Source: Halomonas campaniensis
GTDB lineage: Bacteria; Pseudomonadota; Gammaproteobacteria; Pseudomonadales; Halomonadaceae
Length of the DNA: 52,544 nt
Assembly: GCF_014193375.1 (NCBI RefSeq)
Contig: NZ_JACHZF010000025.1
Location: 1-52,544 of the forward strand
Direction of reading: 5' to 3'
The notes below the pieces were generated by a model that worked only from the letters and a program-made list of their open reading frames with translations, searched no databases and was not told the DNA's origin. This document shows, one piece after another, positions 1-7,552 of this stretch. Every line of letters starts with the position of its first letter. The first letter of the stretch is position 1. A program made the position numbers and the translations under genes.

Positions 1-96
1 CCCGATTCCATCCATCATCAAAAGCAGGTCGTCAGAGGGTAAGGGGGTCAGATTTCACTGTCGCCAGGGGGTCACTTTCTGATGTCGCTTGACACA
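1..96. repeat. Left-edge non-coding DNA with an imperfect 24-bp tandem repeat
   Basis: No convincing gene lies in the first ~300 bases. The motif AGGGGGTCA occurs at 42-50 and again at 66-74, and the bases after each copy are similar (TTTC followed shortly by GTCGC), giving an imperfect 24-bp period. Multiple short terminal repeats of this kind occur at the ends of some insertion sequences such as the IS21 family, so this could be a relic IS end, but no transposase is visible and the window edge cuts the context. Confidence 0.3.
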
Positions 97-184
97 GGGT
101 GGTACCACCACCCACTTGAGCTCCTCGATCTCGCCGATCAGGTGGATCTCTCAGCAGGCCGCGGCGCCGCGGATGATCGCCTTC
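97..184 (-). pseudogene. Decayed 3'-end fragment of an ABM-like gene
   Basis: These 88 bases align without gaps to 1697-1784, exactly 1600 bases away, with about 12 mismatches. The matching region is the 3' end of the intact gene at 1682-2002. Read on the minus strand the fragment gives KAIIRGAAAC-stop-EIHLIGEIEELKWVVVPP, parallel to the intact protein's KAIIKSAAPCCEIRLIGEFEEPEWVVIPP. The in-frame TGA and the lack of the rest of the gene make it a pseudogene remnant. Similarity stops abruptly at about 184. Confidence 0.8.
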
Positions 185-304
185 TCTCGCGCAGCGTCCC
201 GGGCTTATCTAAGCTCTCCATATCGCGTCTTCGAAGCTGGATGGCCAGGGTGGGACGGCCATGGAGCCGGGTTCGATCAGGCGCTGCAGTACGGGGGCAA
301 CGAT

Positions 305-979
305 ATGGCCGGTGATGCATCGAAGGGGCTGTGGGTGACGCTGGTATCGGGGTTCCTGGCCATTGCCGGGATCGGGGCCAAGGGCGTGGCCGATATCTAT
401 CTCGAGCGGGCCAGGCTCGATTCCCAGCTGATCATAGGCGCGCTGGGCTCGCCCTCGGTGGAGTCGCGCCAGGAGACGTTGCGGCTGCTGGTGGACGCCC
501 GGCTGATCGCGAGCGAGGGGACGCGCCAGGGCCTGAAGCAGTACTTCGAGGGGGACGCTCCCCGCGAGCCGCCCCAGGTGGCCTCGTTCATCCAGAGTGG
601 CGAGAGGGTGAGCCTGACCCCGCCCAGCCCGAGCAATGCCGACAGGACGGATATCGACCTGTTCGTCTGTGGTTCGGCGAGGACCAGCCCGGTGGCGGAG
701 AGGCTGGTACAGGATGTGCACCGTACTCTGGCGGATTCGGGCCGGTACGGGCGTATCGTCCTGAAGGTGTGGGACGGCTCACTGTATAGGGAGTTGCCCG
801 AGAGCGAGCTGAAGGGTACCGCCACGTTGATCTATGACGCGGGGCACGGGGAGGAGGGCGAGCTCGAGGGGCTTCGGGGCCTGCTGGAGCCGGTGGCGGC
901 ACTGCCGCCATTGCGCACGGTGGCGAATGCAGGCCGGAGCACGCCATGGCTGCTCTCCCTGGTGGTGTGTCCGGAATGA
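305..979 (+). CDS. Membrane-anchored protein of unknown function
   Basis: A 224-residue protein that I do not recognise by name. Residues about 7-27 form one hydrophobic segment (LWVTLVSGFLAIAGIGAKGV), followed by a helical, charged stretch (YLERARLDSQLIIGAL) and then a segment with the character 'ETLRLLVDARLIAS'. A similar arrangement of TM helix plus 'LE..K...LI..A' plus 'L..L..AGLI' appears at the N-terminus of many bacterial membrane-tethered proteins with varied C-terminal domains. The C-terminal ~110 residues begin with DIDLFVCGSA, look like an alpha/beta fold, and carry no motif I can assign. The frame stays open upstream to 89, but that stretch covers the decayed fragment at 97-184, so the ATG at 305 is the more likely start; its ribosome site is weak (GGGGG nine bases upstream). 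Confidence 0.6.
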   Translation: MAGDASKGLWVTLVSGFLAIAGIGAKGVADIYLERARLDSQLIIGALGSPSVESRQETLRLLVDARLIASEGTRQGLKQYFEGDAPREPPQVASFIQSGERVSLTPPSPSNADRTDIDLFVCGSARTSPVAERLVQDVHRTLADSGRYGRIVLKVWDGSLYRELPESELKGTATLIYDAGHGEEGELEGLRGLLEPVAALPPLRTVANAGRSTPWLLSLVVCPE

Positions 980-1135
980 CGCTCGTCTCTCGCTCCCTGC
1001 CGGCTGATGCCGATGCCTGATGAATCATCTTGTTACCAGGGGTTACCGGAAAATTCTGAACGCGCACCGGTGGCTGTCGTCACAGGGCCACATACACGCA
1101 AGGCCCCATGCAGGGGCGACCTACTGGAGGTATCA

Positions 1136-1549
1136 ATGCAAAGGATGACTGCCCTGTTCGCTGCCGCCCTGCTCAGTGCCGGCCTGATGTCGGCTGCCGC
1201 TCACGCTCAGCAGGACCCCGCTCAGCAGGACCCCGCCCAGCAGGATCCGGCGGCCGCCCCGGAGCAGCCTCAGGCCGCGGCACCGGCGACGGACTTCTCC
1301 GATGAGCAGCTCGAGCAGTTCGCGGAGGCATCCCAGGAGATCGTCGTCATCTCCCAGGAATATACCGAGCGCATGCATGCCGCCGAGGATGAGGCCTCCC
1401 AGCAGGAGGTGCAGATGGAAGCCAACGACAAGATGGTCGAGGCGGTCGAGGATAATGGCCTCGACGTGGATACCTTCAATGCCATCGGCCAGGCCGTCCA
1501 GCAGGACCCCGAGCTGATGCAGCGTGTCCAGGAGAAGGTCCAGTCGTAA
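1136..1549 (+). CDS. DUF4168 domain-containing exported protein
   Basis: A 137-residue protein. Residues 1-24 are a Sec signal peptide ending AAAHA-QQ. A Gln/Asp/Pro/Ala linker follows, with three tandem QQDPA units, then the DUF4168 helical domain (DFSDEQLEQFAEASQEIVVI ... FNAIGQAVQQDPELMQRVQEKV). The domain is common in exported proteins of halophilic and other gammaproteobacteria; its function is unknown. The start is set by a clear GGAGG seven bases before the ATG; the frame extends upstream to 1007 but without a ribosome site. The protein is strongly acidic and Gln-rich, fitting a periplasmic protein in a halophile. It stands alone, convergent with the gene at 1682-2002. Confidence 0.85.
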   Translation: MQRMTALFAAALLSAGLMSAAAHAQQDPAQQDPAQQDPAAAPEQPQAAAPATDFSDEQLEQFAEASQEIVVISQEYTERMHAAEDEASQQEVQMEANDKMVEAVEDNGLDVDTFNAIGQAVQQDPELMQRVQEKVQS

Positions 1550-1681
1550 GGCCCGTCGACCGGGCACACGCCCGGTCTCGTTTCATGGTGTTCCCCGACG
1601 CGGCCGGCCAATGTTCTCCATCCCCTCGGGATTCCCTGTCGGCCTGCGTTCTTTGCCCCCGCCCTGCGGGGGTTTCTTGCG

Positions 1682-2002
1682 TTATCGCCCCATGCCGGGT
1701 GGTATCACTACCCACTCGGGCTCCTCGAACTCGCCGATCAGGCGGATCTCGCAGCAGGGCGCGGCGCTCTTGATGATCGCCTTCACCGCCGGGTTCGGCC
1801 GGGCCTCCATGGCGTCGCGGCTGGCCTTGCTGTCCCAGTGGGCGATGGCGATGAGGATTTGGGGGTCGTCGATCCTGCGGTGCAGCTCGGTGCCCCGGGC
1901 GCCCGGGGCCCGCTGGATCAGCTCGCTGGCGCGCACCCAGGCGTCGGCGTAGTCCTCGGCGGTGTAGCCGTCGCGGATATGCACCTCGAAGATGTATTTC
2001 AT
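1682..2002 (-). CDS. ABM-fold (dimeric alpha/beta-barrel) monooxygenase-like protein
   Basis: A 106-residue protein starting MKYIFEVHIRDGYTAEDYADAWVRASELIQ. The pattern of an initial beta strand, a helix with acidic and aromatic residues, a central strand 'ILIAIAHWDSKASRDAM' and a terminal strand matches the antibiotic-biosynthesis-monooxygenase / dimeric alpha-beta-barrel fold, whose members are small dimeric cytoplasmic proteins. A substrate cannot be assigned. The start is supported by AGGAGAG upstream of the ATG. It is transcribed away from the DUF4202 gene that starts at 2126. A decayed second copy of its 3' end lies at 97-184. Confidence 0.75.
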   Translation of the reverse strand: MKYIFEVHIRDGYTAEDYADAWVRASELIQRAPGARGTELHRRIDDPQILIAIAHWDSKASRDAMEARPNPAVKAIIKSAAPCCEIRLIGEFEEPEWVVIPPGMGR

Positions 2003-2125
2003 GGCGCCTCTCCTGGTCGGTTCTCCGCTCAGTGTATCTCCCCGGTGGCCTGCCTTCGCCCCGCTGCAGGCGTGCGCTGATATGCTGTGGGGCAGTGCCC
2101 CCCCCATCGAGCACAAGGAGCGAGC

Positions 2126-2713
2126 ATGACCGATACCCCCTATGCGAAGACCCTGGCCGCCCTGGATGCCCTGCACGCGGAGGACCTGCGGCAGGTCGAG
2201 GTCGAGGGCGAGCCGGTGCCCCGGGAGCTGTGGCACGCCGGGCGCATGAGCGCCTGGCTGGAGCGGCTGCATGAGCTGCCCGACGAGCGGCTGCGCCTGG
2301 CGGTGCGCGGCCAGCACCTGCAGCGCTGGCAGGTGCCCCGCAGCGACTACCCGGAGGGACGGGTGGGTTACCTGACCTGGCGGCGAGACCAGAGCCGGCG
2401 CGCCGGCGAGACCACCGCGCGGCTGATGCGCGAGGCGGGTTACGGCGAGGAGGACGCCGAGGCGGTCGCGCGGATGATCCGCAAGCAGGGACTGGGTCGC
2501 GACCCGGGCACCCAGGCGGTGGAGGACTGCGCCTGCCTGGTGTTCCTGGAGAACTACTTCGCCGACTTCGCCAGGCAGATCGACCACGACCACCTGATCC
2601 GCATCGTGCAGATGACCTGGAAGAAGATGTCGCCGGCGGCCCACGCGCTGGCGCTGGGCCTGCCGATGAGCGATGAGGCGCGGGGCCTGGTGGAGGAGGC
2701 GCTGGCGGGCTAG
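2126..2713 (+). CDS. DUF4202 domain-containing protein
   Basis: A 195-residue cytoplasmic protein. It carries the conserved features of the DUF4202 family as I know them: ELWHAGRMSAWLERL near residue 35, AVRGQHLQRWQVPRSDYPEGRVGYLTWRRD near residue 65, and VEDCACLVFLENYFADF near residue 130. His and Asp residues within helices suggest a metal-binding HD-like helical fold, but no activity is established that I know of. The ATG at 2126 follows CAAGGAG with six bases of spacing. Its stop overlaps the end of the convergent C45 hydrolase gene by four bases. Confidence 0.85.
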   Translation: MTDTPYAKTLAALDALHAEDLRQVEVEGEPVPRELWHAGRMSAWLERLHELPDERLRLAVRGQHLQRWQVPRSDYPEGRVGYLTWRRDQSRRAGETTARLMREAGYGEEDAEAVARMIRKQGLGRDPGTQAVEDCACLVFLENYFADFARQIDHDHLIRIVQMTWKKMSPAAHALALGLPMSDEARGLVEEALAG

Positions 2714-3777
2714 CGGCCGAGCTCCACCACCAGCGCGTCCTGCGTCTCGCAGGGCTTGCCGTGGCGCAGGGCGAGGCGCCGCTCGGTGAGGTTCATCACC
2801 ACCCCGAACAGGGTCTCCATGCGCTCCTCGGCGGGCTGGGCGGGGTTGAAGTGGCGGCAGATCGACAGCGGCTCGCCGTGGTGGTCGGCCAGCACCTCGA
2901 ACAGCGCCGCCTCGTCCACGTCGGCCTCGGGGGCCAGCGCCTGGCGCAGCAGCGCATCCAGCCGCGCCAGGCGCGGCCGCGAGTCGGCCCGGGGGAAGTC
3001 CTCCACCTGGCGGGTGGCGTCAGGGGCGTAGAGGTGGTTGGTGTGGGTGACCACGCCGCCCGCGGCCGCAAGCCGGCCTGGCTCGCCCGGGTGCACCTCG
3101 AGCCCGACGGCCTCGCCCTCGGCGCTGGCCACCAGGAAGTGGGCGGGGGAGCAGACCCGGTCGCGGCTGGCCACGGCCAGGGCGCCGGCCATGTCGGGGC
3201 TCTCGAGGATCTTGCGCAGCGCCACGTGGATCGGCAGCCCCTCGCCGCAGGTCTGCGAACGGATGGCGTTGAGGCAGACGCCGATGCCGTGGGCGTTCAT
3301 GCCGATCTTGGCGACCATGCCGGCCTCGCCGACGCTGACCAGCGGGGCGTGGTCCTGCCCGCAGATCTTCAGCGCCACCACGTTGTGCAGCTGGTCGGTG
3401 CGCCAGTCCCAGTTCTGGGCCAGCCACTGGGTGCCGCCACGCGCCAGGGCGAAGGCGGAGCAGCCGCCGCTGGCGCGGGTCAGCGAGATCTCGCTGCGGC
3501 AGTTGAGGGTGAGGATGTCGGCCGGCTCGACCCCGGCCCCCTCGGCGATGCCGGCCATCTCGTCGAGGATCGCGGGGAAGCCGCGCTCGATCATGGCGCC
3601 GAAGCGTTCGGCCTCGCGGCGCGCCTCGGCCCAGCCGATGCCGACGAAATCGTGGAACAGCCGGTCGTAGACCTCCAGGCTGCGCTGGATCAGCGGGGCA
3701 TGGGCCCGTCCGTGGGCCTGGCCGACCTCGCGGCGGGTGCCGGAGAGCTCGGTGAGGGTGAGGATCTGCTGCTGCAT
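2710..3777 (-). CDS. C45 family autoproteolytic acyltransferase/hydrolase
   Basis: A 355-residue protein of the isopenicillin-N acyltransferase-like (peptidase C45, Ntn-hydrolase) family. In this family a precursor cleaves itself before a Cys that becomes the N-terminal nucleophile; here the candidate is Cys106 in RASGGCSAFAL. Other family segments are GMNAHGIGVCLNAIRS (about 155-170), the later THTNHLYAP, and NAxR-like LRKILESPDMAGAL. Members hydrolyse or transfer acyl groups on amides; the substrate here is unknown. The start lies two bases after the stop of the dienelactone-hydrolase gene upstream on the same strand, so the two are very probably co-transcribed and may act on related compounds. 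Confidence 0.85.
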   Translation of the reverse strand: MQQQILTLTELSGTRREVGQAHGRAHAPLIQRSLEVYDRLFHDFVGIGWAEARREAERFGAMIERGFPAILDEMAGIAEGAGVEPADILTLNCRSEISLTRASGGCSAFALARGGTQWLAQNWDWRTDQLHNVVALKICGQDHAPLVSVGEAGMVAKIGMNAHGIGVCLNAIRSQTCGEGLPIHVALRKILESPDMAGALAVASRDRVCSPAHFLVASAEGEAVGLEVHPGEPGRLAAAGGVVTHTNHLYAPDATRQVEDFPRADSRPRLARLDALLRQALAPEADVDEAALFEVLADHHGEPLSICRHFNPAQPAEERMETLFGVVMNLTERRLALRHGKPCETQDALVVELGR

Positions 3778-3779
3778 GC

Positions 3780-4556
3780 CTAGAGCGCCTCCTCCAGCAG
3801 CTCGAGGAAGGCGGCCCAGGACTTCTGGTCGGCCCGCTCCTGGTAGGCCTCGATGCCGAACACCGTGAAGGCGTGGGGGGCGCCGGAGTAGACCTGGATC
3901 TCGTAGGTCGCCTCGGCGGCCTCCAGCTCCTCGGCCAGGGTGGCCACGTCACTCATGGGGATGGCGCTGTCGGCGCCGCCGTGGGCGATGAGGATGGGGC
4001 CCGCGTCATCCGGCCAGCGCTGGCCTTCCGGGGTGGCCAGGCCGCCGTGGAAGCTGGCGTAGCCGTGCACCGCCTCGGCCTCCTCGGAGCGGGCGAGCTC
4101 CAGGGCCACGGCGCCGCCGAAGCAGTAGCCCATCACCACCGCCGCCTCGGCGGCGCCGCGCTGGCGGGCCTCGGCCAGGCCGGCGAGGGTGAGGGTGCGC
4201 ATGCGCTCGCGGTCCTCGTAGAGGCGGGCGGTCTCGGTGCGCTTGTTCTCGATCTCCTGGGGGCGGTTGCCCTGGCCGTAGAGGTCGGCGGCGAAGGCGT
4301 CATAGCCCTGCTCGGCCAGCATGTCGGCGCGGCGGCGCTCGTAGTCGTCCAGGCCGTCCCAGTCGTGGATGATCAGCACGGTGCCGCGAGACTCGCCCTG
4401 GGCGGTGGAGAGATACCCTTCGAAGGCCTCGCCGTCGACCTCGTAGACGAGGTCCTCGCCCGCGGGGACGAAGGCGTGGGCGGTACCGGCGGCGAGGCCG
4501 AGGGCGGCGAGGGCCAGGGTGCTGTTGATTAAGGCGGCGGGGATCAGGGGGCGCAT
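3780..4556 (-). CDS. Dienelactone hydrolase family protein, exported
   Basis: A 258-residue alpha/beta hydrolase. Residues 1-28 form a signal peptide (hydrophobic core, AHA-FV cleavage), so it probably acts in the periplasm. The mature part shows the dienelactone hydrolase pattern: IIHDWDGLDDYERRRADMLA near 62, nucleophile Cys145 in GYCFGG, Asp196 in HGGADSAIP and His228 in GAPHAF, forming the Cys-Asp-His triad of the family. Many members hydrolyse carboxylic esters other than dienelactone. It is the first gene of a two-gene unit with the C45 hydrolase, separated by two bases. Confidence 0.85.
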   Translation of the reverse strand: MRPLIPAALINSTLALAALGLAAGTAHAFVPAGEDLVYEVDGEAFEGYLSTAQGESRGTVLIIHDWDGLDDYERRRADMLAEQGYDAFAADLYGQGNRPQEIENKRTETARLYEDRERMRTLTLAGLAEARQRGAAEAAVVMGYCFGGAVALELARSEEAEAVHGYASFHGGLATPEGQRWPDDAGPILIAHGGADSAIPMSDVATLAEELEAAEATYEIQVYSGAPHAFTVFGIEAYQERADQKSWAAFLELLEEAL

Positions 4557-4739
4557 GGCGGTTCCTTGTGCAGGGGAAGGGGGCCTTCAGTATAGGCAGG
4601 ACACGCCGCGGTGCCTGCCGGTTCCCTGGCCGCGGGTTGAAGGCGCGACCCGGAGCGTTGGCAAAGGGGGCTTGAGTTTTCCTCGCGGGGCTTCCAGATT
4701 GAGGAGGGAAATTTCGCCACAAACCGCAGGAACAAGAAC

Positions 4740-5945
4740 ATGAAGAAGAGCGTACTGTCGATGGCGGTAGCGGCCTCCGCCCTGGCCCTGGCCGGTGCCG
4801 CCCAGGCCGAAGTGAAACTGGGCTTCCTCGGTGGCTTCACCGGGGGGATCGAGAGCCTCACCCCGCCGATCTTCGATGGCGCCCAGCTGGCGGTGCAGCA
4901 GGTCAACGAGCAGGGCGGCATCCTGGGCGGCCAGGAGCTGGTGATCCCCAGCGGTGACACCACCTGTTCCGACGCCTCGGCGGCCTCCAACGCGGCGGAC
5001 CGCATGGTCAACACCGAGCAGGTCACCGCCATCGTCGGCGCCCTGTGCACCGGCGCCACCATCGCGGCCGCCAACAACGCGGCCATCCCCGGCGGGGTGG
5101 TGATGGTCTCGCCGGCCTCCACCGCCCCGGCGGTCAGCGAGCTGGACGACAACGACCTGGTGTTCCGCACCGTGCCCTCCGACGCCTTCCAGGGCGAGAT
5201 GCTGGCCAAGCTGCTGCTCGACAAGGGCATCGACTTCGTGGCGGTCACCTACGTGAATAACGACTACGGCCGCGGCCTGTCGGATGCCTTCTCCGAGGCC
5301 TTCGAGGCGGGCGGTGGCACAGTGGCCGAGAACCTGGCCCACGAGGACAACCGCGCCGACTACCGCTCCGAGCTGGGCAGCCTCTCCGCCAGCGGCGCCG
5401 AGACCCTGGTGGTGCTGGCCTATGCCGACACCTCCGGCCAGACGGTGCTGCGCCAGGCCTACGAGAGCGGCATGTTCACCCAGTACGTGGGCGCGGACGG
5501 CATGGTCGGCGACAGCCTGGTCGAGGCGATCGGCGCCGACGTGCTGGACGGCATGATCGCCACCCGCCCGGGCAGCCCCGACCTGCCGGGCACCGATATC
5601 TTCAACGAGGCCGCCGAGGCCGCCGGCTTCGATCCCAGCGCGGTGTTCGCCGCCCAGGCCTATGACGCCGCCTTCCTGCTGGCGCTGGCCATCGAGCAGA
5701 ACGGCAGCGCCGAGCGCGAGGGGCTCTCCGCCGCCCTGCGCAGCGTCTCCAGCGCCCCGGGCGAGGTAATCCTGCCCGGCGAGTGGGAGAAGGCCGTGGA
5801 GCTGATCGCCGCCGGCACCGAGATCAACTACGAGGGCGCCTCCGGCACCCACGAGTTCGATGAGAACGGCGACGTGCCGGGCGTGGTGGTCGAGATGGTG
5901 GTCGAGGATGGCCGCTTCACCAGCAAGGGCTTCGTCGAGCCCTGA
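4740..5945 (+). CDS. livK: Branched-chain amino acid-type ABC transporter substrate-binding protein
   Basis: A 401-residue periplasmic binding protein. Residues 1-23 are a signal peptide (AQA-EVKLGF). The rest follows the Leu/Ile/Val-binding protein fold (PF13458-type): KLGFLGGFTGGIESL, then DGAQLAVQQVNEQGGILG, the segment VNNDYGRGLSDAFSEAFEAGGG, and AAQAYDAAFLLALAIEQ near the C-terminus. It would deliver an amino acid or related small molecule to the LivHMGF transporter encoded on the opposite strand just downstream; the true ligand cannot be read from sequence. The ATG is preceded by AGGA. A strong hairpin terminator follows at 5983-6008. Confidence 0.9.
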   Translation: MKKSVLSMAVAASALALAGAAQAEVKLGFLGGFTGGIESLTPPIFDGAQLAVQQVNEQGGILGGQELVIPSGDTTCSDASAASNAADRMVNTEQVTAIVGALCTGATIAAANNAAIPGGVVMVSPASTAPAVSELDDNDLVFRTVPSDAFQGEMLAKLLLDKGIDFVAVTYVNNDYGRGLSDAFSEAFEAGGGTVAENLAHEDNRADYRSELGSLSASGAETLVVLAYADTSGQTVLRQAYESGMFTQYVGADGMVGDSLVEAIGADVLDGMIATRPGSPDLPGTDIFNEAAEAAGFDPSAVFAAQAYDAAFLLALAIEQNGSAEREGLSAALRSVSSAPGEVILPGEWEKAVELIAAGTEINYEGASGTHEFDENGDVPGVVVEMVVEDGRFTSKGFVEP

Positions 5946-5982
5946 GCGCATCGCGCTGAGCTAGGCAGAGCGCCAACGAGAA

Positions 5983-6008
5983 GGCCCCGGTGGAAACCCA
6001 CCGGGGCC
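5983..6008 (+). terminator. Rho-independent terminator after livK
   Basis: An 11-bp perfect GC-rich stem (GGCCCCGGTGG / CCACCGGGGCC) with a four-base AAAC loop, followed by a T-rich run (TACTTCTTGG). It lies 37 bases after the livK stop. Confidence 0.8.
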
Positions 6009-6071
6009 TACTTCTTGGTTCATCGCACATTCGTGTGACACCCCCACGGGCTACCATCCAGGCTGTTGCTA

Positions 6072-6197
6072 CTGGTGGGAGCCCGGCTCTGCCGGGCGAT
6101 TGGCGGCGAAGCCGCCCCGGCCGGGTTGGCACCGTTGGTTGCCAGCATCACTCGCCGCTAACTTCACCAATCGCCCGATAAATCGGGCTCCCACCAG
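6072..6197. repeat. REP-like palindromic doublet between convergent genes
   Basis: Two inverted arms share CTGGTGGGAGCCCG, a short loop, then CGGGCGATTGG. The left arm starts at 6072; the right arm, in reverse complement, ends at 6197. Each arm itself forms a small GCCCG/CGGGC hairpin. This matches the general form of the REP/BIME elements of Pseudomonas-like genomes (GTGGGAGC...hairpin...), which sit between genes and are thought to be mobilised by REP-associated tyrosine transposases. It lies in the gap between livK and the convergent livM. Confidence 0.7.
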
Positions 6198-6241
6198 ATG
6201 TAGCCTGGGTTGGTGGCATTCAAAGGCGACTACAGCCTGTG

Positions 6242-7552
6242 TCACCCATGGTGCTTGACCTTCTCGGGTAGCAGTCCCTTGGGCGCGAAGCGCAGCACCA
6301 GGGTGATCAGCAGGCCGATCACGAAGACCCGGGCCTGCAGGGCGCGGCTGTCCATGTTGGCTGGAGCGTCCCAGCCGAAGGCCCCCTCGCCGATGCTCAC
6401 CGCCAGCTGCATCAGGAACAGCGCCAGCGGCTCGGACATGATCCAGATGATGTAGACCGCCACGGCGCCGAAGATGGTGCCGAGGTTGTTGCCCGGCCCG
6501 CCCAGGATCACCATCACCAGCACCAGGAAGGTGTGGTTGAGCGGCAGGTAGCCCTGGGGGTCGAAGAGGCTGTTGAAGGTGGTCAGCGCGCCGCCGCCGA
6601 TGCCCATCAGGATGCAGCCGAGCACGAAGATCTCCAGCCGGCGGCGATTGATGTCCTTGCCCATGGCCGCCGCGGAGGTCTCGTTGTCGCGGATGGCGCG
6701 GATCATGCGTCCCCAGGGGGCGTGGTAGGCGCGGTGCAGCAGGAAGAAGATCACCGCGATCATCACCGCGGTGATGGAGAGGTAGAGGGCCCGGGCCAGG
6801 GTGAAGCCCAGCTCCGCCGGGCCCGGGGTGGGCCAGGGCAGCGGCGAGACGGTGGCGGTGCCGCGGGTCAGCCAGTCGGAGTTCTTGAGGAACGCCTTGA
6901 TGATCTCGGCGATGCCCAGGGTGGCGATGGCCAGGTAGTCGCTGCGCAGCCCCAGGCAGATATGGCCGATGAAGTAGCCCACCGCCCCGGCCAGGGCGCC
7001 GCCGACGATCCAGCCGGTCCAGGCGGGCAGGCCCAGGCCGCCGACGAAGCCGGCCCGGGACTGGATCTCGCCGGTCACCTCGCGCATCAGGCTGATCACC
7101 ACCAGGTAGAGCACCACGGCCAGCACCACGGCGATGAGGGTGCGCAGCCGCTTCGGCACGCCCAGGCGGTCGAGGCGGGTGGCGCCGATCACCACCAGCA
7201 CGGCGGCCACGCCGTAGAGCAGCACCCGGCCCAGCTCGCCGGGCAGCTCGCTGCCCCAGAAGGCGTCGTTGACCGGCACGCTGAAGAACATGGCGCAGAA
7301 GCCGCCCAGGGCCACGAAGCCCATCACCCCGGCGTTGAACTGGCCGGCGTAGCCCCACTGGATGGTCAGGCCCAGGGCGAGGATGGCGTAGCAGGCGGCC
7401 TCCACCAGCATGCGGGTGCTGTAGGCGGTGCCCATCATGGCGTAGACGCCGAGGATGGCTACCAGCAGGGCGGCGAACAGGACCACCTCGCGCACGGGGA
7501 AGCGCGACGGTGTGTCGACCAGATCCTCGCGGCGCTTGTCTTGAGTGCTCAT
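6242..7552 (-). CDS. livM: Branched-chain amino acid ABC transporter permease LivM
   Basis: A 436-residue inner-membrane protein with about ten hydrophobic segments, beginning after a cytoplasmic N-terminus of about 27 residues. LivM-type hallmarks are ILALGLTIQWGYAGQFNAGVMGFVALGGF (about 75-105), LRSDYLAIATLGIAEIIKAFLKN, and the coupling-loop motif AIRDNETSAAAMGKDI that contacts the ATPases. It pairs with LivH to form the channel. The start shares one base with the livH stop (TGATG), a sign of translational coupling; the frame extends 13 codons further upstream but inside livH. It is the last gene of the operon. Confidence 0.93.
   Translation of the reverse strand: MSTQDKRREDLVDTPSRFPVREVVLFAALLVAILGVYAMMGTAYSTRMLVEAACYAILALGLTIQWGYAGQFNAGVMGFVALGGFCAMFFSVPVNDAFWGSELPGELGRVLLYGVAAVLVVIGATRLDRLGVPKRLRTLIAVVLAVVLYLVVISLMREVTGEIQSRAGFVGGLGLPAWTGWIVGGALAGAVGYFIGHICLGLRSDYLAIATLGIAEIIKAFLKNSDWLTRGTATVSPLPWPTPGPAELGFTLARALYLSITAVMIAVIFFLLHRAYHAPWGRMIRAIRDNETSAAAMGKDINRRRLEIFVLGCILMGIGGGALTTFNSLFDPQGYLPLNHTFLVLVMVILGGPGNNLGTIFGAVAVYIIWIMSEPLALFLMQLAVSIGEGAFGWDAPANMDSRALQARVFVIGLLITLVLRFAPKGLLPEKVKHHG

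Noticed and set aside
88..304. Longer N-terminus (296 residues) for the protein at 305-979
   Set aside because: The added 72 residues are the antisense reading of the decayed ABM-like fragment and look random; the hydrophobic anchor starts right after the ATG at 305.
4665..4690. Sigma-54 promoter before livK (TGGCAAAGGGGGCTTGA)
   Set aside because: The -24-like and -12-like parts are two bases too far apart and the -12 GC is missing.
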